Notes under the pieces: generated by a model
Seen by the model: only the letters and a program-made list of their open reading frames with translations
Databases searched by the model: none
What the model was told of the DNA's origin: nothing
Part shown: in pieces, positions 44,132-52,366 of the stretch
How the letters are laid out: each line of letters starts with the position of its first letter
How positions within the stretch are numbered: position 1 is the stretch's first letter
Made by a program: the position numbers and the translations under genes
NCBI GenBank assembly: GCA_030680795.1
Contig: JAUXUL010000050.1
Span: 1-64,000 of the forward strand
From: Anaerolineales bacterium
Lineage (GTDB): Bacteria > Chloroflexota > Anaerolineae > Anaerolineales > Villigracilaceae
DNA: 64,000 bases
Direction: 5' to 3'

Positions 44132-45034
44132 TTATTGCACAGATTGTTCCACAATCCAATTCCATAATGTATCGCCGACGACTCCCAGGCTCTCGGCGGA
44201 GACTTTATCGGGGGTGTCTTGTGTGGTGTGCCAGAATTTGTAGTCGAAATCAATAATGTCCACTGCGGGGAGTCCTGCTTCGAGGAATGGAATATGGTCA
44301 TCCAACATGCTGTATTTTTCTTCATTGATGAATTGTTCGCCATAGCCAAGTTTTTCAGCAGTGGACCAAATCTGTGCGCGGATGGCGGCGTCCGAATTCT
44401 TTTCAAGGTAGATATTCAAGTCTGAGTCGCCGATCATGTCTACGACGACAACTGCTCGCGGTTTGACGGAGATTTCCTCGGCAAAGGCGCGTGAACCTAG
44501 GATCCAATCCCAGCCTGGGATGCGGCCGTTGTCTTCGGTGTCGAAGAAGACCAGCCAAACGGGGAGCGTGTCAGCGGGCAATGTGCGCGCCAGCTCAAGC
44601 AAAACGGCGACACCCGATGCGCCGTCATTTGCCCCGGGGACGGGATCGCTGCGTTTGGTTAGGTCGGGGTCGTTGTCCGCATAAAAGCGCGTGTCGTAAT
44701 GTGCGCCGAGGATGATCTGCGGTGCGTCGTCATTTCTTTTTGCGATGATATTGTAAATGGGATGCCCCATGCGTTCTGTCTGCTGGACTTCGACCACCCA
44801 GCCAGCGGATTCCAACTCTGCGCGCATCCATTTGCGGATTTGGGCATGTCCCTGCGACCCTGGCGTGCGCGCCCCGAAAGCGACTTGCGTTTGCACGTCC
44901 GCATAGGCGCGGGAACTGTCGAAGGAAGCCGAATTAGTTTCAAAATAGAGAAAGGAAGCGAGGTACCATCCAATGACGAGAGTCAGTAAGATGGCGATGA
45001 ATGTCAAATAGATAAAAGCTGCACGTTTGGTCAT
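44132..45034 (-). CDS. M28-family glutaminyl-peptide cyclotransferase-like membrane protein
   Basis: 300 residues from ATG 45034 (MTKRAAFIYLTFIAILLTLVIG), with one N-terminal membrane anchor. Zinc-site motifs: ILGAHYDTR, GANDGASGVAVLLELAR, WLVFFDTEDNG, VVVDMIGD and DDHIPFLEAGLPAVDIIDFDYKFWHT. The DDHIPFL and FWHT segments are closer to glutaminyl cyclases than to aminopeptidases. Family role: cyclisation of N-terminal Gln to pyroglutamate, or peptide hydrolysis, on the outer face. The open frame upstream of 45034 is repeat sequence. Confidence 0.88.
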   Translation of the reverse strand: MTKRAAFIYLTFIAILLTLVIGWYLASFLYFETNSASFDSSRAYADVQTQVAFGARTPGSQGHAQIRKWMRAELESAGWVVEVQQTERMGHPIYNIIAKRNDDAPQIILGAHYDTRFYADNDPDLTKRSDPVPGANDGASGVAVLLELARTLPADTLPVWLVFFDTEDNGRIPGWDWILGSRAFAEEISVKPRAVVVVDMIGDSDLNIYLEKNSDAAIRAQIWSTAEKLGYGEQFINEEKYSMLDDHIPFLEAGLPAVDIIDFDYKFWHTTQDTPDKVSAESLGVVGDTLWNWIVEQSVQ

Positions 45035-45054
45035 GTTTTTGTTCCTGTAAACAT

Positions 45055-45155
45055 GTCGCTGCGAGGGCATACTTGTTCCGTATGTTTTCGCGGCCCGAAG
45101 CAGTCTCCACTTTGCAGGAGATTGCTTCGACGGAAGTGCACCGCCTCGCAACGAC
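45055..45155. repeat. Interspersed palindromic repeat, GTCATTGCGAGG family
   Basis: GTCGCTGCGAGG (45055-45066) and CCTCGCAACGAC (45144-45155), with inner CGAAGCAGTCTCC / GGAGATTGCTTCG. Located between the M28 and trmFO genes. Confidence 0.82.
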
Positions 45156-45172
45156 ATGATGAAAGTATTGCC

Positions 45173-46552
45173 TTACTCAACCACCGAGGTAATATATTCC
45201 TTCAACACATTCGCGGCGCGATCCGCATACAATTGACCGCGTTCGCGTTTGCCAATTTTTTTCTCGAGCTCAAGCTGGGGCAGAATTCCGAAGTTGGCTT
45301 TCATGGGTTGAAAATCTTTCAGGCTGGCATTTGTGATGTAATGACAAAGCGCGCCGAGCATGGTTTCGTTGGGGAGCGACATGGGTGTTTTGTGTTGAAG
45401 CACGCGCGCGGCGTTGATGCCCGCCAGCAGACCCGTGGCGATGTTGCCCATGTAGCCCTCGACGCCCGTGATCTGACCCGCGAAGAAAAGATTATCGCGG
45501 GTGATGTGCTGCAGGGTGGGACGCAAAAGTTTCGGCGAAGCAATAAAGGTGTTGCGGTGCATTTGACCGAAGCGCTCGAATTCGGCATTCTCCAGCCCTG
45601 GGATCATGCGCAGGACACGTTTTTGTTCGGGGAATTTTAGATTGGTTTGAAAACCCACGAGGTTATAAAGACTGCCTGCAAGATTATCCTGACGAAGCTG
45701 AACAACTGCATAAGGTCTTTTATCGGTATGGGGATCTCGCAGGCCGACGGGGCGCATGGGGCCGAAGGCAAGTGAATCCACCCCGCGTTCGGCGATGATC
45801 TCAATTGGCAAACAACCTTCAAAGAATTGACCCGCCTTCACGCCCGTGCCGCTTGTCAGCGTGGCAACTTCAAATGAACGCAGTTCAATCCGCTCGGCGC
45901 TTTGCAGTGCATGGACGAATGTGTAATATTCATCCTTCGTGAATGGACAGTTGATATAATCGCCTTCATCTGAATCGCCTTTGCCATAACGCGAGGCGCG
46001 GAAGGCGACTTCCATATTAATGGATTCAGCGTGGACAATCGGCGCAATGGCGTCGAAGAAGAAAAGCTGCTCTTCGCCGCTCAATTTGGCAATGGACTGT
46101 GAAAGGCTTTCGGAGGTAAGCGGTCCGCTGGCGACAATGACGGGCGTGTGCGGAATCTCTTTCATCTCTGCGCGGACGATCTCAATGTTTGGGTGGCTTT
46201 CTATTTTTTGTGTCACCATGCGCGCGAAGGCTTCACGGTCCACTGCCAGCGCCGCTCCCGCGGGGAGGGCGCTGGCTTCGGCACATTTGAGCAGCATCGA
46301 ATTCAATTGCCTGAGTTCGTTTTTCAGTACGCCAGAGGCGCGGTCAGATAAATTTGAGCCAAGCGAGTTCGAGCAGACCAATTCAGCCAGGTCGCCAGTG
46401 AGATGCGCACCCGTTGTGTGGGATGGGCGCATTTCATTCAGCTGTACTTTGAATCCGCTTTGGGCAACCTGCCAGGCGGCTTCACTGCCAGCCAGTCCGC
46501 CGCCGATGATGGTGATCTCGATAGGAGCATTCGAGACAGGTGTGTCAGTCAT
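45173..46552 (-). CDS. trmFO: Methylenetetrahydrofolate-tRNA (uracil-5-)-methyltransferase TrmFO
   Basis: 459 residues. FAD-binding [14 protein letters not shown] at residue 15, [24 protein letters not shown], a C-terminal [23 protein letters not shown]. Makes ribothymidine at position 54 of tRNA using methylene-THF and FADH2, the Gram-positive and deep-branching bacterial route in place of TrmA. The start is ATG 46552. Probably monocistronic, flanked by a repeat on one side and the hsdS-tail cluster on the other. Confidence 0.95.
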   Translation of the reverse strand: MTDTPVSNAPIEITIIGGGLAGSEAAWQVAQSGFKVQLNEMRPSHTTGAHLTGDLAELVCSNSLGSNLSDRASGVLKNELRQLNSMLLKCAEASALPAGAALAVDREAFARMVTQKIESHPNIEIVRAEMKEIPHTPVIVASGPLTSESLSQSIAKLSGEEQLFFFDAIAPIVHAESINMEVAFRASRYGKGDSDEGDYINCPFTKDEYYTFVHALQSAERIELRSFEVATLTSGTGVKAGQFFEGCLPIEIIAERGVDSLAFGPMRPVGLRDPHTDKRPYAVVQLRQDNLAGSLYNLVGFQTNLKFPEQKRVLRMIPGLENAEFERFGQMHRNTFIASPKLLRPTLQHITRDNLFFAGQITGVEGYMGNIATGLLAGINAARVLQHKTPMSLPNETMLGALCHYITNASLKDFQPMKANFGILPQLELEKKIGKRERGQLYADRAANVLKEYITSVVE

Positions 46553-46599
46553 TTAGGTATTTTACCATTTGGGGTAATGTATAATTTGATTGAATTACT

Positions 46600-46677
46600 A
46601 TGCAGACCGAAATGCAAGAGGAATTAGGCGCGGTGTTACCATCCGTGCTGGATAGGGCTTTCAAGGGAGAGTTGTAA
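46600..46677 (+). pseudogene. hsdS C-terminal tail fragment 1
   Basis: 25 residues, MQTEMQEELGAVLPSVLDRAFKGEL, the typical last residues of a type I specificity subunit. A TATAAT at 46580-46585 is close upstream. The next ATG is 1 base beyond its stop. Related tails lie at 46999 and 47762. Confidence 0.7.
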
Positions 46678-46678
46678 A

Positions 46679-46999
46679 ATGAAAATCGAAAATACATACC
46701 CCGACAAACCTAATAACATTGGCAAGCAAGGACAAGCTCGACATCCTGATGGAAGAGTTGAGCGATATACAATTGTAGGCGAGATTTGTATGCCACAAAC
46801 AGGATCAAAAACCAAGTTAATTTACCTTCAGAAAATCCAGTTTGATGGCGACAAATCTGAACTTCGCCTTTGCTATTACATCATCGGGAAATTGCCCAAA
46901 ATGAAAGGGAAGTGGGTATTTGGTCAATACGCAACTTTTCTTCCAGCCAATGATTTTAAGGCGATAACTGACGAAGCAAGGAATAGAGGCTGGATATAG
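46679..46999 (+). CDS. Hypothetical protein between hsdS tails
   Basis: 106 residues, mixed alpha/beta by appearance, no signal peptide or membrane segment. I do not recognise the family; segments such as YYIIGKLPKMKGKWVFGQYATFLPANDF suggest a small folded domain. Starts 1 base after hsdS tail 1 and its stop TAG overlaps the GTG of tail 2, so it is translated in one coupled series. Location suggests a passenger of a restriction locus. Confidence 0.75.
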   Translation: MKIENTYPDKPNNIGKQGQARHPDGRVERYTIVGEICMPQTGSKTKLIYLQKIQFDGDKSELRLCYYIIGKLPKMKGKWVFGQYATFLPANDFKAITDEARNRGWI

Positions 47000-47148
47000 T
47001 GAACGAACAGCGGCGCATCGTGGCGTATCTCGAAGGCGTCCAAGCGCGGCTGGCCTCGCTACGGGAGTTACAGTCCGCTGCGGGGAGGGAATTGTCCGCG
47101 TTGCTGCCGTCCGTGCTGGATAGGGCGTTCAAGGGAGAGTTGAAGTAA
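46999..47148 (+). pseudogene. hsdS C-terminal tail fragment 2
   Basis: 49 residues: NEQRRIVAYLEGVQARLASL, then RELQSAAGRELSALLPSVLDRAFKGELK. This includes the EQRRIV start of the conserved coiled-coil spacer and the terminal AFKGEL. GTG start overlaps the previous stop; TAATG joins it to the PIN gene. The longest of the three tails and could still be translated. Confidence 0.75.
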
Positions 47149-47753
47149 TGAGCGACTCAGTCAATCAATTCATGGCATTGCCTGGGCGGTTATTGCTGGA
47201 TACTTGCATCATAAATTTATTGCAAGATGAAGACGAGTATCTGTGGGAAGGCATACTGCCAGAAAATATTACAGAAGAAGAACTTGATCCTGATTTGAAA
47301 GCCTTACGGAATATTTTTATTGTCAACGAAAGAGCGTCTTTTCAACTCGTTATTTCCCCATTGACAATTGCGGAAGTTGCGAATGTACAAGATTTTAGTG
47401 TGAGAGAAAGAAAAGTTCGTTGGGTGTTGGATGTTTTGGATACTTGGCTCATAACTGTGGACGATCTTATGGATAGAGAAGGTCAAGGCGGAACAGTGAG
47501 AGCAAGGTTCAAACTGACACCTAAATTGCAAGAGTTAGAGTCTCAATTAATGACGATAAAAGATTTCCAACGAGATCCATTTGATCGACTACTTCTTTTG
47601 CAATATCAAATGGCAAATTGTGATGCGTTTCTTACTGTTGACATAAATACAATCTGGAAGCATCGAGAAAAATTGAGCAGTCTTGGTATTCGAGTTATTA
47701 GACCTAGCGAATTTTGGAATCTTATTCAACCATGGGCGCGTCTATGGATGTAG
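47148..47753 (+). CDS. PIN-domain protein
   Basis: 201 residues. PIN acidic residues: LLDTCIINLL (Asp near 18), ISPLTIAEVAN (Glu), DPFDRLLLLQYQMANCDAFLTVD (two Asp). PIN domains are Mg-dependent RNases, mostly VapC-like toxins; this one is longer than a typical VapC (about 130), with an insertion at 40-65. No VapB-like antitoxin is encoded next to it, so it may be an unpaired nuclease or depend on the 106-residue gene. ATG overlaps the stop of hsdS tail 2. Confidence 0.82.
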   Translation: MSDSVNQFMALPGRLLLDTCIINLLQDEDEYLWEGILPENITEEELDPDLKALRNIFIVNERASFQLVISPLTIAEVANVQDFSVRERKVRWVLDVLDTWLITVDDLMDREGQGGTVRARFKLTPKLQELESQLMTIKDFQRDPFDRLLLLQYQMANCDAFLTVDINTIWKHREKLSSLGIRVIRPSEFWNLIQPWARLWM

Positions 47754-47761
47754 AGAGAATT

Positions 47762-47869
47762 ATGACTGCAAAGATCAGCGCGCTGCGGGAGTTACAGTCC
47801 GCTACGGGGGAGGAATTGGGCGTGTTGTTACTGTCTGTGCTGAATAGGGCTTTTGTGGGAGAGTTGTGA
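47762..47869 (+). pseudogene. hsdS C-terminal tail fragment 3
   Basis: 35 residues: MTAKISALRELQSATGEELG, then VLLLSVLNRAFVGEL. Close to tail 2 at the DNA level (CTRCGGGAGTTACAGTCCGCT shared) but with more substitutions (DRAFKGEL to NRAFVGEL), so it is the most decayed copy. Confidence 0.7.
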
Positions 47870-47871
47870 AA

Positions 47872-48006
47872 AACCCCCTCCGCCCGCTTCGCGGAGCACC
47901 TACCACTCGCTCCGCTCGGGTACTATGTCCCCCAAATACGACAGGGAAACTTTTTATATCAACCAAATGTCACTTGTCGAATTTTGGGGAGGCAGGAGGG
48001 GGGCTG
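47872..48006. mobile_element. Inverted-repeat element (MITE-like)
   Basis: Outer arms ACCCCCTCC and GGAGGGGGG, inner arms CCCCAAATACGACA and TGTCGAATTTTGGGG around an AT-rich centre. Non-coding. Sits between hsdS tail 3 and the PC4/YdbC gene. Confidence 0.6.
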
Positions 48007-48056
48007 GATCGCGAGATTGACCAGTTTTACTTCATTCTTAATAGGAGACCTGAACC

Positions 48057-48278
48057 ATGCCCGAAATCAAATATGAAATCATCAAAAAGATAGGTGTGCT
48101 TTCCAAGTCCGCTTCGGGGTGGGCCAAGGAGCTAAACCTGATCAGTTGGAACGAAAGAGATGCAAAATATGACCTCCGTGACTGGTCCGCGGACCGTGAG
48201 AAGATGGGCAAAGGTGTGACCCTGTCCAGGGAAGAGTTGCTGACCCTGAAAGAGTTACTGAACAGTATTGAGCTGTAA
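48057..48278 (+). CDS. PC4/YdbC-like single-stranded DNA-binding protein
   Basis: 73 residues: EIKYEIIKKIGVLSKSASGW, KELNLISWNERDAKYDLRDW, MGKGVTLSREELLTLKELL. This matches the bacterial YdbC/PC4 (p15) fold that binds ssDNA or RNA as a dimer. TAGGAGACC precedes the ATG. Followed by its own terminator. Confidence 0.85.
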   Translation: MPEIKYEIIKKIGVLSKSASGWAKELNLISWNERDAKYDLRDWSADREKMGKGVTLSREELLTLKELLNSIEL

Positions 48279-48316
48279 TTGGGTTGGCAGAGCAATAGAT
48301 TGGGGTTGTGAAACAA

Positions 48317-48350
48317 AAGAGACAGCCATCTTTAAGATGACTGTCTCTTG
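48317..48350. terminator. Terminator between the PC4-like gene and parA
   Basis: AAGAGACAGCCATC / AGATGACTGTCTCTT hairpin with a TTTA loop. The stem has one mismatch per side; only a short T run follows. It serves the two convergent genes. The next about 120 bases (48361-48476) hold GC-rich inverted words (GACC...GGTC around 48408) without a gene. Confidence 0.7.
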
Positions 48351-48476
48351 ATTATCGCCAGGCGCGCCGACGCCGCGAGATAACTTTCTGAAGTCTCACG
48401 ACTGCCGACCGGGTTCGATCGGTTGGTCGCTGCGCGTCAGATGTATGGTTGCCCCCTGCAGGTGTCGGTCAACCCA

Positions 48477-49271
48477 TTAATCCGATTGTATATTTTCTAA
48501 TTCTTTTTCCTTGGCATATTCTATTAATTCCTGAGCAAGGACGCGATATTGGAGTGAGCCGCGCGTGCCGGTCCTGTATCGCGTGATCGGCATCCCTGCA
48601 ATTGGGCTTTCACGTAGTTTTGTGTCTATTTCAATGACGGTATTGAATACGCCTTCCCCAAAAGTGGAGCGAAGTTGTTCGTGAATGTTGCGGTGTGTGC
48701 GGTTTCTTGTATCCAGCATGGTGACCAGGAGGCGGTATGCGAGATTGGGGTTGTCCTGCTCGCGTGTATTGCGGATGATGGACATCATATTGCGCAGCGC
48801 ATACGCTGAAAAATATTCTGCCTGGGTTGGAACGAGTAACAGGTCTGCTGCAGCCAGCGCGTTTTTTGTGATTGCTCCAAGCGCCGGGGGGCAATCCAGG
48901 ATGATGTAATCATAAGGTATATCGCCCGCTGCTTGGATGGCTTGTTTCAAAATCGTAGTGTAATCTGTGCGCACAGGCAGGAAATGTTCGGATGTTTCGA
49001 TGCGCGAATCGGATGGGATAATGTCGAGATTTTCCACATCAGTTTTTCGGCACGCGTCGAGCAGCGGGACATTATCCAGCATCACATCGCTGGAGGTATG
49101 TTTCGATTCACCCGGTTCAAGCCCCAGACCAATCGTCAGGTTGGCCTGGGCATCCAGGTCAATGAGCAGTACGCGATTCCCCAATTCCACCAGGGCGGCG
49201 CCCACGGAAAGCGTTGTTGTGGTTTTTGCAACCCCGCCTTTCTCATTTGAAACGGCTATTGTTATCGGCAT
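48477..49271 (-). CDS. ParA/Soj-family ATPase
   Basis: 264 residues. Deviant Walker A EKGGVAKTTTT near residue 10, LLIDLDAQANLTIGLG, YDYIILDCPPALGAITKNAL, and LLVTMLDTRNRTHRNIHEQLR. Family role: chromosome or plasmid partition, or polar positioning. No parB follows and no clear parS is visible, so it is either an orphan ParA or a Soj whose ParB lies elsewhere. Neighbour of tRNA-Gly. Confidence 0.9.
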   Translation of the reverse strand: MPITIAVSNEKGGVAKTTTTLSVGAALVELGNRVLLIDLDAQANLTIGLGLEPGESKHTSSDVMLDNVPLLDACRKTDVENLDIIPSDSRIETSEHFLPVRTDYTTILKQAIQAAGDIPYDYIILDCPPALGAITKNALAAADLLLVPTQAEYFSAYALRNMMSIIRNTREQDNPNLAYRLLVTMLDTRNRTHRNIHEQLRSTFGEGVFNTVIEIDTKLRESPIAGMPITRYRTGTRGSLQYRVLAQELIEYAKEKELENIQSD

Positions 49272-49432
49272 GGCTGTCCTTTTTCCTGTATATTTATACG
49301 ATCGAAATCCAATCGAACATTTGCAGGCAGGTCAATAATTGGGAACCAGGTGGTTTTTCGCAATGCTCATCAAAATGGTATTATAGCGGGGTTTCATTTA
49401 TAGGGCAATCGCATCTAATCCATGAGAAGGAG

Positions 49433-49504
49433 AGCGGGTGATGGGATTCGAACCCACGATATCATGCTTGGGAAGCATGCGTTCTACCACTGAACTACAC
49501 CCGC
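49433..49504 (-). tRNA. tRNA-Gly (anticodon CCC)
   Basis: Minus strand: acceptor GCGGGTG / CACCCGC, anticodon stem CATGC / GCATG with loop TTCCCAA (anticodon CCC, reads GGG), T arm GTGGG-TTCGAAT-CCCAT, discriminator U73 as in tRNA-Gly. CCA not encoded. Confidence 0.95.
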
Positions 49505-49520
49505 TTGGTTATTGTTTCGG

Positions 49521-49550
49521 ATTATACGCTACGCTGAAAATGCATGTCAA
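49521..49550 (-). promoter_or_regulatory. Promoter of tRNA-Gly
   Basis: On the minus strand TTGACA (49550-49545), 18-base spacer, TATAAT (49526-49521), both perfect consensus, 16 bases before the tRNA. Confidence 0.82.
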
Positions 49551-49585
49551 GCCTGATGGAGATCAGCCGCATCTTTCGCAGCCTG

Positions 49586-50611
49586 TTACTGCTTCCGATT
49601 AAGCAGCATGTTTGCCAGCCCAAGCATTGTATCACCTGCCTCGCCGCGGGGATCAGCCTGCTTTAAATAATCCAGCGCTTTTTGAGTCTCAACCTCAGAC
49701 ATTTTTTCAGCATATTCCCTGGCGCCTTCATCTTCAAGCAAGGCGGATACTTTGAGCACATCGTTCACTGTGATGGGACCCTGTCTCCATCTTTCAGCGA
49801 ATTTCCCGTTTTTTTCCAAACCGTAAAGTACAGGTAATGAATTTTTTCCCTCAACAAGGTCACTCGCGGTGGATTTTCCCGTAACAGTTTCATCTCCCCA
49901 AATGCCAAGGATGTCATCCCGCACCTGAAATGCAAGCCCAAGGTGATACCCGAATAGGCGATATGCCTCCTGCTTTGCCTCTTTCGCGTAACCAAGAAGT
50001 GATCCAATATGGGTACAACTGGAAAGCAGGGCAGAGGTCTTGCCCCCGATCATTGGCCAATAATCTTCCATACCCAGGTCCTTGCGCGTTTCATAAGTCA
50101 TATCCAGATATTGACCGCGTGTCAGATCGAGGCAATTCTCGTTGAGGATACTCGCAGCTTTGACAACGATCTCGGCTGGATAGAATTCCACCAGATCCAA
50201 AATGGCCTGATTGGCAATTACAAATAACGCATCGCCAACATTGATCGCCATTGGCGCACCCCATTTGGCCCACGCGGTCTGCCGTCCGCGCCGCATATTA
50301 GAGTTATCTTGAATATCATCGTGGACGAGCGAAAAATTATGAATGAGTTCAATTGCCGTTGCTGACGATACTGCGTGTAGCCAATTACTTCTATTATCTT
50401 CACTAAAACATGAATCAACCGTAAGCAAAATCAATAAAGGACGAATACGTTTACCCGTCACAAGTGAACCTGCGCCTTCGCCTGTCCAGCCCATGTGATA
50501 GGTGAGCATCTCGTAGAATAGTTTGGTGCGCGGTTGATCTAACCTTGCAACTTGATGTTGGAGTTCTTTTTCAATTGCTTCAAGCATGGATTGTTGGAGA
50601 TTTGAGCTCAT
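49586..50611 (-). CDS. Polyprenyl (geranylgeranyl-type) diphosphate synthase
   Basis: 341 residues. First aspartate-rich motif LVHDDIQD near residue 97, second DDILGIWGD near 233, GKRIRP near 52, GKTSALL. Condenses IPP with allylic diphosphates; chain length is set by residues before the first motif (IELIHNFSLVHDD) and cannot be fixed by eye. Needed for quinone or carotenoid chains. The start is ATG 50611. Confidence 0.92.
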   Translation of the reverse strand: MSSNLQQSMLEAIEKELQHQVARLDQPRTKLFYEMLTYHMGWTGEGAGSLVTGKRIRPLLILLTVDSCFSEDNRSNWLHAVSSATAIELIHNFSLVHDDIQDNSNMRRGRQTAWAKWGAPMAINVGDALFVIANQAILDLVEFYPAEIVVKAASILNENCLDLTRGQYLDMTYETRKDLGMEDYWPMIGGKTSALLSSCTHIGSLLGYAKEAKQEAYRLFGYHLGLAFQVRDDILGIWGDETVTGKSTASDLVEGKNSLPVLYGLEKNGKFAERWRQGPITVNDVLKVSALLEDEGAREYAEKMSEVETQKALDYLKQADPRGEAGDTMLGLANMLLNRKQ

Positions 50612-50744
50612 ATTCTATTTTCCGTTTATGCATAATTATTTTTAATCACAGTGGACTTTGAGTTGAAACGCTCGCGAAGCGAAACGCAGACGAACGAAGA
50701 TTATTAAGCGAAATTGCCGCGAAAATCAAGAAGAATCTGTGTTT

Positions 50745-51052
50745 TCAGCCTTCGTCTGCGTCAATATTTATCGTATCCGTGATGCTTTCCTCCCAATATC
50801 TGTCATAGGCCGGGATAAGTTCTGTATTGCGACAAGCGTCGCGTGCGGAAATCGTTTGGCAAGTTCGGCAATGCCTTCTTTGAAGGGGCGTCCTGCATCC
50901 TGAAGGGCATTCCATTCATGGAAGCGAATCTCCTCGAGAAAAGAGTCATCAGCCCTGAGGTCGGGAAAGAAGCGTTTGTACAGGTTGCGGGCATCCCACT
51001 TGACGGGGACATCTCCAAAGTCAAATATGAGGACTGTGATCGGATGGGTCAT
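50745..51052 (-). pseudogene. Broken HAD-family hydrolase
   Basis: The start is intact (VLIFDFGDVPVKWDARNLYKRFF; motif I would be DFGDV, where the usual second Asp matches). After about residue 75 (AKRFPHA) the frame changes: the family-like continuation TELIPAYDRYWEESITDT is in another frame, and a stop at 50745 removes the Lys and Asp motifs of the C-terminal half. So it has a frameshift and is truncated to about 100 of an expected 200 residues. Confidence 0.75.
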
Positions 51053-51156
51053 ATTCTGTGAGGGATATTTTATCCCAAGATGGACGATGTCCGAAGTATG
51101 GCAAACTGGCGGTATAATCGCGCTTCAGTAAATTAAATTGACTTTGGAGAATTGCA

Positions 51157-51579
51157 TTGAGCCGCATAATCAACCCTGATTCTGTAGGAAAAGAACGAAC
51201 TCGTTTGACAAAGTCCATTGTATTGTGTATGCGCGAACTGGCGAAACAATCCAATGTGACCTCAGAGACAAAAGACCAGGCAGCTTTTATTGCTCTGGCA
51301 TTGCAGGCCATTGCTGATGGAATTGATGTTTCCGTGGCGGCCTGGGAGAAAAGGGATTACTGGGTGAAAGCCGATAAATTCCGCATGGAGTGGTTGTGGG
51401 CGGGACAATATGCCGACAGGATGAAGGAGGCTGCCCTCTCCGACGATTGGGCGGCGCTTGCTGCGCTCATGCCGATGATCGCGCTGAAATTTAACAGGAT
51501 CCTGGTTTCAGATAATCATCGTTTAGGCAAGCCGTGGACAGGTGCTTACACCTTGCTGGCATCGCATCGAAAGTTATAA
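51157..51579 (+). CDS. Conserved hypothetical protein
   Basis: 140 residues from TTG 51157 with TTTGGAGA upstream and a TATAAT at 51113-51118. Helical by appearance (ALALQAIADGIDVSVAAWEKRDYWVKADKFRMEW and a second helical half), no signal or membrane segment. I do not recognise a family. Single gene with a shared downstream hairpin. Confidence 0.75.
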   Translation: MSRIINPDSVGKERTRLTKSIVLCMRELAKQSNVTSETKDQAAFIALALQAIADGIDVSVAAWEKRDYWVKADKFRMEWLWAGQYADRMKEAALSDDWAALAALMPMIALKFNRILVSDNHRLGKPWTGAYTLLASHRKL

Positions 51580-51586
51580 AATAAAA

Positions 51587-51641
51587 AAATCTCCGGGTTT
51601 TTGCTCCTGACGGGAAGCTTCGCTAAAAAACACGGAGATTT
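51587..51641. terminator. Long hairpin between convergent genes
   Basis: AAATCTCCG (51587-51595) pairs with CGGAGATTT (51633-51641). The 37-base loop (with GCTCCTGACGGGAAGCTTCGC) suggests something inserted into an ordinary terminator. Confidence 0.55.
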
Positions 51642-51645
51642 GCGT

Positions 51646-52134
51646 TTACCCTTCCTGTAATTTCTTCAAATGCAGTCTTGTATTTTTGAGAAGCTCGATC
51701 ATCAGATCGCGGATGTGTGGGTTGAGGTAATGATTCTCGAGAGTGGAGAGCGGCAGGAAACGCGCACCCGCCACCACATGGATGCAATTTGCTGCACCAC
51801 ATAAACAAATGAAGGGAGCTTGCATTTCCCATTCCGTGGAGGGATAGAAGAAGGAAAGTTCCTCGCCTTTTTCAATATCGCGGCGCGCTATCATCAACAT
51901 TTTGTCCGTGTCCAAAATGACATTGGGATCGCAGGAGTGATTGAGAGCCGCGAGTTTGCCGACGTGTGTATGTCTGTCGCGCGCGATCTGCACTGTGTAG
52001 CGGTTGGGTTTATCCATAATGTTCTCGCTCGGCATAGTGCAGATCATTTCGCCTTTCAGGTAGGTCTGTTTAGATATTAAAGTTCTGAATTTATTTTCTG
52101 TTTTTATGCTAAGAGTTTCCATGGTTGTCGTCAT
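51646..52134 (-). CDS. Short SET-domain protein
   Basis: 162 residues. KLAALNHSCDPNVIL (NHSCDPN) and DIEKGEELSFFYPSTEWEM are SET core motifs; CLCGAANCIHVV resembles a post-SET cluster. The N-terminal SET portion is shorter than in the 39.4 kb protein. Probable protein lysine methyltransferase or SET-like binder; target unknown. AAGGAG precedes the start and a perfect palindrome lies just upstream. Confidence 0.8.
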   Translation of the reverse strand: MTTTMETLSIKTENKFRTLISKQTYLKGEMICTMPSENIMDKPNRYTVQIARDRHTHVGKLAALNHSCDPNVILDTDKMLMIARRDIEKGEELSFFYPSTEWEMQAPFICLCGAANCIHVVAGARFLPLSTLENHYLNPHIRDLMIELLKNTRLHLKKLQEG

Positions 52135-52150
52135 TCTTATTATTCTCCTT

Positions 52151-52172
52151 GATACTAATATAAATTAGTATC
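52151..52172 (-). promoter_or_regulatory. Palindrome upstream of the short SET gene
   Basis: Perfect 9-bp arms GATACTAAT (52151-52159) and ATTAGTATC (52164-52172) separated by four bases, 17 bases before the ATG. Candidate operator, or hairpin that overlaps the leader. Dimeric repressors often use such sites; no binder is suggested here. Confidence 0.6.
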
Positions 52173-52366
52173 ATATTGTTTTAGTATAGTCATAATTTAT
52201 TTAATTGCAAGGGTAAAGAGGGCATGTTTAAATAATTTAAGGTTATGTTGTTCGGGAATAATATTCATCACTAATAAAATATATAATTAGATTGTTATTG
52301 ATTTGTCATTGTGAAGAGCAAATAAAGATGGATGTTGCGAAAAGTGATCGGGTTGATATGACAAAT

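Noticed and set aside
43749-44165. 139-residue N-terminal extension of HflX
   Set aside because: The stretch contains the GTCATTGCGAGG repeat and no HflX sequence; a GTG with a ribosome site at 43748 fits the family start.
45035-45157. Upstream extension of the M28 protein
   Set aside because: It is repeat sequence read through; the ATG at 45034 starts the membrane anchor.
48477-49271. Plasmid partition locus or integrated plasmid
   Set aside because: ParA is alone, with no parB, replication gene or plasmid-type genes around; neighbours are chromosomal.
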